A stretch of 28,233 nt of DNA from Elysia marginata. Taxonomy: Eukaryota; Mollusca; Gastropoda; Plakobranchidae. How positions within the stretch are numbered: position 1 is the first letter of the stretch; each line of letters begins with the position of its first letter. Both the position numbers and the translations under genes were made by a program. Below, piece after piece: positions 10,143-19,058 of this stretch. The notes under the pieces were generated by a model. That model had not been told where the DNA came from. It was given only the letters and a program-made list of their open reading frames with translations, and did not search any database. The stretch is taken from contig BMAT01001897.1 of the NCBI GenBank assembly GCA_019649035.1, positions 305,877-334,109 of the forward strand. Reading direction: 5' to 3'.

Positions 10143-10935
10143 AAGGTTATAGAGGAAACAAGGACACGGTGAAGCTTGACAATGCACATGGCATGTGGCG
10201 ATGTTTACCTTCGTTTCAGCTTTAGAGGCCTACGTGTAAAGAATATGTACTAAAAAAAAGGGAGGGGGGGGGGAATGACTTAACTATTTCAATTCCTATA
10301 AGTGTATGTGTTAAGAAGAAAACGTTCGTTCACCAGCTTCAAACCAACAACGAACTGATACTCTACGGACTTCGCTGCCACTAGGTTGACCATTTCAGAA
10401 GCACTGGAGCATCATTCACTTTACTGGGGTTTATCTTGATAGAGACATTGCGATCTATCGGTTTAATCTCGGCTTTTGGACTGAGAAGTCCGTGGTTCTG
10501 GCCTGGTTTATTGATGACTCCTCCATGGGAATGCTCCATACGCATATTTCCTCAATTGACCCTGGTGCATTGATAAATGATTTGGTTGCTTAGCCTTTGA
10601 CTGTAAACGATTTTTTCAATGAAGAAGAGTTACGTTGATGCAACACGTACCGATCGAGTTCAGGAATAAGCTTACCAACGATAGATGGCGGCCGATCCTT
10701 TGCAGGAGTCGATGTGAACACATTTTAGTAGGCCTACTTATACAACCTACATTAAGCTAATAATCACCCATTTGCAACATTATTTTCATATGCACAGATA
10801 TCTGCTTTATTTACGATTCATGGTTTATCATGAAAAAATCACACCTTAAACTTGAGATTTTGCTTTCAATTTAAAGTTGAAAAAATTTGGCACTGCAGCT
10901 GGTTGTTTGAAATTTTTAAGTTGAAGGAAGACTAG
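10143..10935. other. Unique stretch with a G-run and a weak tRNA-like segment
   Basis: A G10 run lies at about 10262-10274. On the minus strand, 10330-10400 reads like a decayed tRNA head: GTCAACCTAGTGGCAGCG, then GTTGGTTTGAAGC as a degenerate B box. It is too diverged to assign. GATAGATGGCGGCC at about 10679-10692 partly resembles a CTCF core, but the 5' half does not match. No gene is seen. Confidence 0.45.
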
Positions 10936-10939
10936 CTGG

Positions 10940-10985
10940 TAAAGAAGAAGAAGAAGAAGAAGAAGAAAAAGAGGAAGAAGATTCA
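10940..10985. repeat. (GAA)n trinucleotide tract
   Basis: AAGAAGAAGAAGAAG lies at about 10944-10968, with impure AAAGAGG continuation. It is purine-only on the + strand. Confidence 0.88.
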
Positions 10986-12119
10986 GAAAAGAAAGCGAAG
11001 AAGCGTGGAGGAACTCAAAAGACGGTCCCTATAAGAAAGAGTATGAAAGATAAATTAACGAAAATAAAAGTTAGGCTGTATTGATACATGTAGTCTAAAA
11101 ACAAAAACCAAGAAAAAATTAATTGCAATCGTAAAAAAGACAACGAAAGAATCAAACAACAGGTGCGACAAACTAATCTAAAATCAGTAACAGCTATCGT
11201 TAAAAATTTTATCACTTCTTCCCCAAAAAACATCATTGATACTACAAGGCATGACTAGAAACTCGTGCCTCTGTTTTCTTCATTAATTGAAATGGCGTCA
11301 TGAAATTTGACAACAAATCTCCCCATTATGTAAAATAGCTGTTGGCCAAGTCACACTCAGATCATATTTCACATTTGAGATTAATGGCTGAAACGTCACA
11401 TATAGTCGTGTTCGAATGTCGGCGATATAGTGACGCACAGCAAAAAAACAATTAAAAANNNAAACAAAAAAAAAAAAAACGAAACAAAAACTTGTTTTAA
11501 AGCAATGTACGTCTACTGACTTCCTTAATGCAAAGGGGGCTTTACAAGTCGATACTTCTCGACACATGGAGAAGGTCTGCATTGATGCTTTGTTAAATGG
11601 TAGCTATTACCATCTAAAATGTATCAAAATAGAAGGCAATGATGTGAGCACAAGACTCGTGGACCAAAAGACGTAGCGGTGACGACTCGATGGGATCAAG
11701 TCTCCAAGACCAACCTCGCTGAAGTCGACCAATCACTGAGATATGCTCATTATCAAGTTTTAGGGGACCAAATCTTCCGATAAAAGCTGTCGTATTCAAC
11801 AACATGACGATGCTGAAATCAATCAAATTCTTGATAATGGGTACGATTAAACATCAAGAATAAAACAAAAATGTCATTCTTCCTCATGACGACAATCGTC
11901 CACACAGCAGTCGATAAACTCAAGATGCCTCGGTTCGGCTGAGATTCTAGGAGGTCCTACCTCATCTTCATTACAGTCTAAACCTGGCTTCGTCTGACAT
12001 TTTTTTTCTCAATCTTAAAAGCACTTGAAAGTTTCTGTGTACACGACGCTATGCTTTTTATGTAATGCGTGCTCTGACTGTGTTGCGACGGTGGTGACTT
12101 TTTCCATGGAGAAATTATT
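10986..12119. other. Unique stretch of about 1.1 kb, one unassigned 70-codon frame
   Basis: The minus-strand frame at 11614-11826 (70 residues) is of ordinary complexity, unlike the microsatellite frames. I recognise no domain, and it has no neighbour or conserved context to support it as a gene. A further minus-strand frame (11298-11582) crosses an unresolved NNN. The rest is AT-rich, without features. Confidence 0.4.
11459..11461. other. Three unresolved bases (NNN) in an A-rich run
   Basis: NNN lies inside ATTAAAAANNNAAAC followed by a 15-A run. It is most likely a polishing or length-ambiguity mark in a homopolymer, not a scaffold gap of known size. Confidence 0.9.
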
Positions 12120-12130
12120 GCACCGATGAC

Positions 12131-12437
12131 TATCGGCTCTGTGGCCTAACGGTAAGACACTCGCTCAGAGATCGGGAGGTGCGTGGTTCGATCCCCGGCC
12201 GAGTCAAACCAAGGACTTTATAATTGGTATTAGCAGCTGATCCGCCTAGTGTCTGGCATCATGGATTTAGTGTTAAGTCCGGTCGGTCCGGTGTCAGAAT
12301 AATGTGGCTGCGTGTGGTGTATGCAAGCGCTCCTTACATCACAGTGTGGCAGCATGCTTTCAATTGTCCCCAGCGCCGTCTCTGATATAACCTCGAAGTT
12401 GACTGGGACGTTAAAATTCAAACAACCAACCAAAGAA
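12131..12437 (+). mobile_element. SINE family A, full-length copy with 11-bp TSD (A3)
   Basis: This 307-bp copy has the A box TGGCCTAACGG (12142-12152) and B box GGTTCGATCCC (12185-12195). Body blocks AGCAGCTGATCCGCCTAGTG and CAAGCGCTCCTTACATCACA are present, as are the 3' segment GTTGACTGGGACGTTAAAAT and the tail CAAACAACCAACCAAA. GCACCGATGAC flanks it at 12120-12130 and 12438-12448. It is close to copy A2 throughout. Two overlapping open frames on opposite strands (12230-12523 and 12312-12575) derive largely from the SINE. Confidence 0.95.
12142..12195 (+). promoter_or_regulatory. Internal Pol III promoter (A and B boxes) of SINE A3
   Basis: The A box TGGCCTAACGG (one change from the family's TGGCCTAGCGG) and the intact B box GGTTCGATCCC show tRNA-like spacing. 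Activity is unknown. Confidence 0.7.
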
Positions 12438-12448
12438 GCACCGATGAC

Positions 12449-13284
12449 AATTAAGTTGAGGCTGACATACTCAGATGGTGTAAAGGATAACAGGATGAGT
12501 CTTTCCTTGACGTGTTTGAACAACTCGTTCGTTGTTGACGCTGCTCACAGAGATGGTATCTGCATGGAAAAGTAATTAAAGATAAGTTTATAAAGCAGAC
12601 ATTTTGATCATTCATTTGGTATATAATATAGATATAGCTTTTATCTATGGAATGATCAGTTTGGAAGCAGCGATCAAAGAGGCAGGACTTTTCAGTCACC
12701 CCTTGTACTTTAATTAAATTTTAGATAGCAACGTTAAATATATCCATGTTTATGACAAAAAAAATGTTGAAAGAAGTCAACCATTGATAGTTTTTTTTTA
12801 AATTAAAAAAAAAAACTCAATTAAAATTCATTGAGTGAGTTGAATAAAACAAAAAACCAAGTTAATAATAACTAAAGTCAAAATACGGCTATGAAATTGC
12901 TATAAGACAAGAGAATTAAACTACTTATGAAAATTCTTTTTAGAAAGATAACACGGCAAAAGAACAACGGCAACAATCTCCAACAATACTGGAATACCCC
13001 GCGGACAAATTTGCTAGTGTTTTACACCTATCAGACTTTTAAATCTTACTTTCAATGGCTAGAGCAATTTTGCTCTAGAAACCTGCTTTCAACAATTAGA
13101 GATTTAGAGGCTGTTGTACACCCATTCAATTCAATTTCGATTCAAGTTTACTCAGTCAATACAAAGTTGCATTAGTACACCTATTGAAAATTATCAATGC
13201 ACAAAGTCAGGCTGACAGATTTCTAACATTATCAGTATCATCGTAAACTACACTATCATGGCACAGTAAAAAGGAAAGTAAACA
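12449..13284. other. Unique AT-rich stretch with two small palindromes
   Basis: An imperfect cruciform lies at 12605-12659: TGATCATTC pairs with GAATGATCA, and an inner ATAGATA pairs with TATCTAT. A perfect 20-bp palindrome (CTAGAGCAATTTTGCTCTAG) lies at 13059-13078. No gene is recognised. Confidence 0.5.
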
Positions 13285-13320
13285 ACAACGAGAACAACAA
13301 CAACAACAGCAACAACAATA
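13285..13320. repeat. (AAC)n tract
   Basis: AACAACAACGAG, AACAACAACAACAACAGC and AACAACAAT occur as a short impure array. It has no coding significance. Confidence 0.85.
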
Positions 13321-13378
13321 CTTAGGGAAGCACCCAACCTTTATTCTATTCTACATTATTAGGAGTATTCTTAACAAG

Positions 13379-13467
13379 ACATAAAAAACGTTTGTGATGG
13401 TGCGTGTGTGTGTATTGAAGCTGCATAAATACACACACACACGCACCTTCACACACGTTTTTTTTGT
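13379..13467. repeat. Near-perfect 38-bp inverted repeat with an 11-nt loop (hairpin)
   Basis: The left arm is 13379-13416 and the right arm 13428-13467. The arms pair from ACATAAAAAACGT through GGTGCGTGTGTGTGTATT, with three mismatches and one 2-nt GT bulge (35 of 38 positions pair). The 11-nt loop GAAGCTGCATA spans 13417-13427. The inner part is (GT)n/(AC)n, while the outer half is not simple repeat. Size and shape are in the range of a pre-miRNA or a snap-back element; a palindromic microsatellite is the simpler reading. An 88-residue frame starting at 13394 is incidental. Confidence 0.85.
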
Positions 13468-14119
13468 AAAAATTTGGTTTATGCTATGTCTTCATAATCT
13501 CAGAACCTTAGTCACCAACATTCTGGTAACTCCATCCTTCCCTCTCCCCACCCTCCCATCCCCCAAACATTTCTGTCCTAACCATCACTACCACCAACAA
13601 GATTACAACTTTCTGATGCGTCTTCCGATAAAGCATATTTGCAATATCGAAATGAAATGAAAGAAAAAATAAAATGAAATAAAAGAAATAAGGGAATCAC
13701 CAGATACGCAGAATATGAATTAAAATATTCCGCATGGTGGTATCTGGAGACCAGGCCAGAGACACAGATAGACATGCATTATTCATACAGTTCTGGGCTA
13801 TCACGGTTATGGTACCACTACCAGTAGGATGGTATCTCTCCAGGTCCAAGAATACATCGGCTCCTCCCCAACCCCCTCCCTCCCACCACTCCACCCACGC
13901 ACCCAACTGTCTCACACACACATACACGCAGTAACGCACTCTCTGCAGATAATAATATATAAGATCTCGACGACAAAAAAAATACTCTCAAAGCAAACCG
14001 ACTACTGGGCGATTGAGCTAATACTTGCTTTGCTTAAATGTGGGATGAGGGCGGTTAGTTGTTGTTGCTGTTGTCTGCGATTTTTTTATAGTTATGCTTT
14101 GTTTGCATTATGTTTTTAC
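13468..14119. other. Unique stretch, no gene seen
   Basis: A pyrimidine/CCC-rich segment at about 13530-13570 and a CCCAACCCCCTCCCTCCCACC stretch near 13866-13890 are the only notable features. Several overlapping open frames on both strands here are proline/histidine-biased and unconvincing. Confidence 0.45.
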
Positions 14120-14218
14120 TTGACCAATTTTAAAGTCCTTGGTTTGACTTGGACGGGGATCGAACCACCCACCTCCCGATCTCTGAGTGAATGTCTTACC
14201 GCTAGGTCACAGAGCCGG
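14120..14218 (-). mobile_element. SINE family A, head-only copy (A4)
   Basis: The minus-strand reading is CCGGCTCTGTGACCTAGCGG, the head through GGTTCGATCCC, then CCAAGTCAAACCAAGGAC and TTTAAAATTGGT. It then changes to unrelated A-rich sequence. It ends at about the same point as copy A1, without the 200-bp body found in A2, A3, A5 and A6. Its 5' end abuts the 3' end of a family-B head (14219-14345), with no spacer. Confidence 0.88.
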
Positions 14219-14345
14219 TAAGAGGAAAGTGTGGATGAATTGCTGTCCTAAGGTCCAGGATAGTACAAAATGTGCCATGGTTGGGATTGAACCCACAACC
14301 GCCATATCACGAGAGCCCGACGAGCAAAGTACTGAGCACTTCTGG
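14219..14345 (-). mobile_element. SINE family B, 5' portion (B3), abutting SINE A4
   Basis: On the minus strand CTCGTCGGGCTCTCGTGATATG and GGCGGTTGTGGGTTCAATCC form the head. The body CAGCAATTCATCCACACTTTCCTC matches B1 (GCAATACATCCATACTTTCCTC). The copy then stops exactly where SINE A4 begins. This could be a B-A dimer that moved as one unit, or an insertion of A into B. The B sequence downstream of the junction is not clearly recovered beyond A4, so I cannot decide. Confidence 0.75.
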
Positions 14346-14370
14346 TTTTTTTCTGTTTACTTGTTTTCAG

Positions 14371-14412
<42 letters not shown>

Positions 14413-14415
14413 ATA
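14371..14415. repeat. (ACT)n microsatellite
   Basis: About 14 CTA/ACT triplets lie in a row. One frame gives poly-Thr and another poly-Leu, and neither is a protein. Confidence 0.92.
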
Positions 14416-14829
14416 CTACTTTTTCGAACTCAAACGCTAACATTCACTCTTTTAAACTTTTTTTTCAACTTTTTTAAAGAAATGCTAACCACCGCAGTAG
14501 TCTTGATCAACTCGGGCTGGTTTTTTCACGATTTCGGAGATAACTGTGGCCGAGTCTGAATGATAAAAAGAATTCATTTTAGATAACACATGAGCATCCC
14601 GTACGGCGATCTAATCTGTTATTGGAAATATTCATTGATGCTTTCAAGAGGGTTAAAGTCATGGAAAAGCATGGGAATATAAAAGCCGAAAACGAAGCAG
14701 TAAAATAAAAGCTTGGGTACAAAAGAGTTAGATTGAGACATGGAAAAGGATTGGGGGGGGGGGNNNNGGAGATTTGGAATGTCCCTTTTTTACTACGATA
14801 GTGATGATGTTACTTTGATTACAGAAATT
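14416..14829. other. Unique stretch with a G-run and NNNN
   Basis: A G12-13 run (about 14750-14763) is followed by NNNN at 14764-14767, a probable homopolymer-length ambiguity. No gene is seen. Confidence 0.6.
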
Positions 14830-15344
14830 AGAGTATCAGAAAGAGAAGAAAAAGTAAAAACAAAGAGAATGGAAAGAGAAAAGAAAAGTGGTTACGGAGA
14901 AGAGAAATACATAATAGACAGATAGATGGTCAGATAAATAGATAAAAAATGAAGGGAGAGAGAATGAGGAGAAGAGGAAGATTGATGAACGTAGATAGTA
15001 GCATACAAGTATTAAACAGTATTTGAAACAACTATATATATTTAATATCGCTTAAAGAAATTAAATCGAGAATCTGCCCTGGATTTAGAAAGAAAGCAGA
15101 AAGCACGTAATACGAATAGAGTGACAGAGAAATGCAGAGGATTTGTATAAAAGATTAAAAGAAAAAAAAACATTTGAGATACACACGCGAAGTGGGGATG
15201 ACTTAGGCACAGAACGAGAAAAAAGAGACGGACAGATAGATCTATACAAAAACAGTTACAGATAGACAGATACAAAGGAACGCCAAAGAAAAAAAAGAGA
15301 AAGAAAGAGAACATACAGACGGAGAGAAAGACAGAAATGTTAGA

Positions 15345-15392
<48 letters not shown>

Positions 15393-15560
15393 ACTGTTAA
15401 GAAGGGCAAAAAAAAATAACATTGCACAGGTTGTTAAAGATTCATATGAAAAAAAACATAAACTAAAGAAATGACAAAAGAACATCATTGTGAGCAAAGT
15501 GAGAAAGACATTCATACACTAAAAAAAACACAGAAAGGGAGAGAATGCAAAAAAATAATA
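14830..15560. repeat. Purine-biased tract of about 730 bp with a (GA)n core
   Basis: Over hundreds of bases the + strand is mostly A and G (GAAAGAG, AAGAAAAGAAA and similar), with GATA and GACA words. A pure (GA)n array lies at about 15349-15391. The minus-strand frames are Ser/Leu/Phe-rich translations of the tract (15042-15515 and others) and are not genes. Such tracts can form triplex (H-DNA) structures. Confidence 0.85.
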
Positions 15561-16020
15561 AAAGCATATAGATGGATACGAACAAGGAGGACGTAAAAGT
15601 TCAAAGATAACGTAGTCAAGAAAAACGGTTATCAAGAAAGGGTTCCAAATGAAAGATTATTGCCTTCCTAAAAGACCCTTTTTGTCGATAGAAGCCAAAC
15701 CACTTAGAAGTCAATAGGAGAGGATTGGATGCTAGAGCAGGGGTCCGCTAGACAAGTGTCCCACACACAGCGAGAGAATGACGCGCTCTAAGTTGGAACC
15801 ACCAACTCGGTTTTACCGTACTTCATTCTTGAAACCGGTTGGTACTGGATAAATCCGATTTCCTTTTCGCAAAAAGAAACTCTTGCTTTATTAAAAATTG
15901 TTTCAAAATACATACGTATATTCTTGCATTTTTTTCAATTATCTTCTTTGTTTTACTGAGGGTAGCCTTATGTCCTTCCAAAAGAACAACAACAACAAAA
16001 ACGATTGGCCGCGTACTTTA
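15561..16020. other. Unique stretch, no gene seen
   Basis: A small hairpin AGTTGG-AACCA-CCAACT lies at about 15791-15807 and a short (AAC)n near 15985-16000. Nothing else is recognised. Confidence 0.5.
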
Positions 16021-16152
16021 TTTCACTGCCATGTAAATGACACTATGAATTACTTGCGAACGTTTCATCGACATTTACATGATACACGTATGTTTTACTT
16101 GCGTACATTTCACTGGTACGTAAATGACACACGTAAAGTTACTTCGAAGACA
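16021..16152. repeat. Tandem repeat, three units of 42/45/45 bp
   Basis: Units start TTTCACTGCCATGTAAATGA (16021), TTTCATCGACATTTACATGA (16063) and TTTCACTGGTACGTAAATGA (16108). Each ends with a TTACTTGCG-like block. All unit lengths are multiples of three. The + frame at 15898-16182 therefore reads as three related 14-15 residue units around FH-H-N/HDT-LRT. The frame is short and matches nothing I know, so a non-coding minisatellite is the default reading. Confidence 0.8.
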
Positions 16153-16351
16153 TATGAGTTATTGCATTTGAAAGATTGTTGATCAAGGAGATCTGATTTC
16201 GATAAAGCGGAGGGGGTAAGGGAGGGGCGAACGCATTTAAAACTAAAAATTCAGAGACTATGAAAATTCCTCTAGATGAGCATCTCAATTCGGCCATCGT
16301 TTCACTGTTTTTATGATAGTGTATAATGTAACCCACAAAAACCGTTCAGTA
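16153..16351. other. Unique spacer
   Basis: No gene or repeat is recognised between the tandem repeat and the MITE. Confidence 0.5.
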
Positions 16352-16353
16352 TA

Positions 16354-16530
16354 CAGTGTGGAACTCTGATAAAGTCAACACCTCAGGACCGAAAAAATGT
16401 GTTGACTTTAAGCAAGGGTTTACTGTAACCATTACAAAGATATAAAGAAATGCAAATTGGGACTGCGAAACAGAGTTGCCTTTAAGCAAGAGTTTCCATT
16501 AAAGGTGTTGATTTTAAGTGGATTCCACTG
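16354..16530. mobile_element. TA-flanked MITE, pogo/Tigger style, 177 bp
   Basis: The left end is CAGTGTGGAACTCTGATAAA...TCAACACC. The right end, read inward on the minus strand, is CAGTGGAATCCACTTAAAAT...CAACACC. TA lies on both sides (16352-16353 and 16531-16532). CAGTG-type ends with TA target duplications are typical of pogo/Tigger (Tc1-mariner superfamily). Two more terminus-like copies lie inside in inverted sense: GTGTTGACTTTAAGCAAGGG...TTTACTG ending 16425 and followed by TA, and GAGTTGCCTTTAAGCAAGAG...TTTCC near 16472-16500. No transposase is present, so it is non-autonomous. Confidence 0.78.
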
Positions 16531-16532
16531 TA

Positions 16533-17521
16533 TATTGGGTGTAGTTTAAGTAAAAATTTGAATCTTTGGTAGAAAGTCTCAATTTTTTTTTTTCAGTTTA
16601 AATTTTAGCGCAAGTGTACCCAACTCATGGAAGTATCTACACAATACTGAAAAAGTCTTGTGTAAGCTTCATCGCCTTTTTGTTACACCAACACTAGTAA
16701 AATTGCCCTGTTAACACTTAAAGTGCTGCGAAGTTAAGTGCCTTCTCTGCCGCTTTCTTTGTATTCTGTCTGCCTAGCAACGCTAACAAATTCATGCCAC
16801 ACCAAAAACATCAAACACACTTTTCATTTTAGATCTAGACTCCCTGACAGTCTCTATGGCTAAAAATGATATCGGTTCGAGATGTAGAGATTCGGATCCT
16901 CAAAATATGGGATATTTTATTCGACTAAAATGCCCATCAGTTTGGAGGCGGCCCGCTGTGAAAGAAAGAGAGGGAAAATAAGAAGAAAAAAAAACCACTG
17001 TGATGTTGAGACTCTGCGCGCAGGCAGGCACCGAGACCAGCTGGCAGGCAAGGGGGAGGGGGGGGGGGGAGTGTGAGCACAAAATCGAAACAGTGCGAGT
17101 GATTTACACAAATGCCTTCTGTCACAGTGCCATTCCCCGCAAAGATGGGGATCTCTTTTTGTAGAGGAAAAGAATGGGGCTGGTGAGTCGACTGAGCGAG
17201 ACTCTGAGACTCTCAGTTACTGTGAAAGAAAAGATGGTGAGGAGGAAAAAGAAAAAAAACGTGCGATGAGACGAGGAGGGAGTGGGGTTGGTGGAAGAGG
17301 GGAAGGTTTAGATAAACGTATTGATGAGTTTTAGCGTTCCAGTATTAGTATTGGTAATTTCAAAGGGGGACTGGGATGGAGTTATTGTGTGCATGTTGTT
17401 GAGGTTCATTTCCGCAATTTCCTCGTCGCGTTTGCTTTAACAAAAATAATGTGAGGCTTTTTTTTACATTTACTTTAAGAGATGAATATTCTTATATTGT
17501 TAGCTATGTTTACTCTTTTTC
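16533..17521. other. Unique stretch of about 1 kb with purine/G-rich patch
   Basis: The purine-rich segment at 16960-17300 includes AGGGGGAGGGGGGGGGGGGA at about 17050-17071, a G-quadruplex-prone run. Three overlapping minus-strand frames (16900-17125) are Pro-rich by-products of this run. No gene is seen. Confidence 0.5.
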
Positions 17522-17560
17522 GTTTTTTTTTTTTTTTTTTGGGGGGGGGGGCGGGAAAGT
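17522..17560. repeat. Adjacent T and G homopolymers
   Basis: A run of about 19-20 T (ending 17540) passes directly into a run of about 11 G and then CGGG. Lengths are likely unreliable in the assembly. Confidence 0.9.
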
Positions 17561-17984
17561 TGTGATAATAATAAGATATTAAAATCTGTACCCTCCCTCT
17601 CATTCTTTCGCTCTCTCCCTCTACTATCATATCCTTCCTCTTTCTTAGTTAATCTCTATATCCTTCCTCCTTTGTTCCCCTTCTCTCACTCTTCATTTCG
17701 CGGATTTAGAGGTAAAATTTATTGTAACTCCGAATTTCGTTTTTTTTTAAAATAGACCACTTCAGAGAATTGGCACTTCTTGTAAAATCAGAATTTAACT
17801 TTTAACTTTATTTGAGAAAAGTTAATATAAGAATGCTATTCATCTCTTTAAACTTTGGTCAAATTTAAAAATTAACAATTTGAACTATTCTTCAAGGTAA
17901 TACAACAACAGATCTAAAGTTGCAGTATCAATAATTTGCCGCTTGAAACCCAATTGTGCATTGCCTGTAAATTTTAGTTACAGC
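17561..17984. other. Unique stretch, no gene seen
   Basis: A pyrimidine-rich piece lies at about 17590-17700. The rest is AT-rich. The start of a 137-residue frame (17943) falls here. Confidence 0.5.
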
Positions 17985-18150
17985 GATAGAGATAATGTAG
18001 CTAAATGTTTTTCCAGCACATCATTTTGTTCTAGCACAAAGGCCCCTAAAACGAAAAAAACCCAACTAACAATGAACAACCAAAATTCTAGGAGCGCAGC
18101 AAATTGTCGGTTTATACGGACTTCGAGTCAACCAAACAAGATAATGTTAA
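17985..18150 (+). repeat. Old direct duplication, copy 1
   Basis: It aligns with 18530-18700. Shared blocks are TTTTGTTCTAGCACAAAGG against TTTAGTTCTAGCATAAGG, AAAACGAAAAAAA in both, GCGCAGCA against ACGCAGCA, and ATAATGTT in both. It lies inside the longest non-repetitive frame of the window (17943-18356, 137 codons). Because the other copy has no comparable frame, the frame is probably chance in AT-rich DNA. Confidence 0.55.
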
Positions 18151-18529
18151 GAAAAAATGTACACACTAACAATGAGATCTATTTTCGTTTAGTAAAATTG
18201 ATTTTCATCAAATTTGTGTTTCACATAGTTTTTGCTTTCTTTCCCTTGTACATACCATACTTATTGGAACGTCGAGCCTTATTTATATATAAAAAGGTAA
18301 CAAAAACAAAACAAAACCTTTTGCGTTTAACTCGGAACCAGCTTTCCACAATTTAAATTTTACCAACTCTTTTAATTGTTCATGTGAAAAAAACTTTTTA
18401 AAGAATTTTAATTTGTGGATCTTCAAAATGCCCAAAAAACCATAAGTAAAGATAGGAAAACTTTTATTTGTCCCACCTTCAGGGAAATTTGTTTTACGTA
18501 TAGTAGATTGATATTGTTTGAGATCAAGA
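18151..18529. other. AT-rich spacer, no gene seen
   Basis: This is sequence between the two members of the duplication. The end of the 137-codon frame (hydrophobic, Ile/Phe-rich) falls here, and no family is recognised. Confidence 0.5.
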
Positions 18530-18700
18530 CTGATGTGATTATAGTAGTATCTTATTTAGTTCTAGCATAAGGTCCACTGAAAACGAAAAAAAATAGCAAA
18601 GTAAAAGCAAACACGAAAAAAAAAACTTATCCTGACGCAGCACAAAACCGAAATTATGAGCATTTATTTCGACAGCACCATCATAATGTTTCTGACCTGA
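18530..18700 (+). repeat. Old direct duplication, copy 2
   Basis: This is the partner of 17985-18150. Its last part, TTATTTCGACAGCACCATCA...TGTTTCTGACC, also resembles 27684-27730 (TTATTTCAACAGCCATATTG...TTTGGTCTGGCC). The duplication may therefore be two members of a dispersed family. Confidence 0.5.
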
Positions 18701-19058
18701 ATCTACCTACTGGTGCAGGATCGTACATCAAAAGTGGTACAAAAAGCGTTTCATTTAAGCTGCGTAATATGTTTTTCTATCGTATTACACAAACGAGTGC
18801 GCAATCTGCAGGCAGAAGACATGGCTTTTGCAAGTTATAACGTAGAACCATTGTAACATATTAAGTCTGCGGTATGATTACTGAATAATGAATCTGAACG
18901 ACAACTGTAGGCTACATATTTCAGGACGCAACGACTCATCACTTACAAGTATGCACATTCTCAGTAATTGTTACAGATATATCCTTGAAAATTGACACAC
19001 TTAGCGCAATAATAAAACCGTTGTCCCATAAATACTACCTTGTTGTTCAAAGATTTTC
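18701..19058. other. Unique stretch, no gene seen
   Basis: This is AT-rich DNA. Nothing is recognised. Confidence 0.5.

Noticed and set aside
10679-10692. CTCF-like site GATAGATGGCGGCC
   Set aside because: Only the AGATGGCGG half fits. The 5' half of the motif is missing, and one weak match in 28 kb is expected by chance.
12230-12575. Overlapping frames on both strands
   Set aside because: Most of each frame is SINE A3. The same peptides appear where other SINE A copies lie (27991-28218).
15042-15515. 157-residue Ser/Leu/Phe-rich minus-strand frame
   Set aside because: It is a translation of the purine-biased tract and (GA)n core. The membrane-like composition is a consequence of TTT/CTC/TCT codons.
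17943-18356. 137-codon + frame, the longest non-simple frame
   Set aside because: No recognised domain. It overlaps an old duplication whose partner has no matching frame, and composition follows AT-rich DNA.
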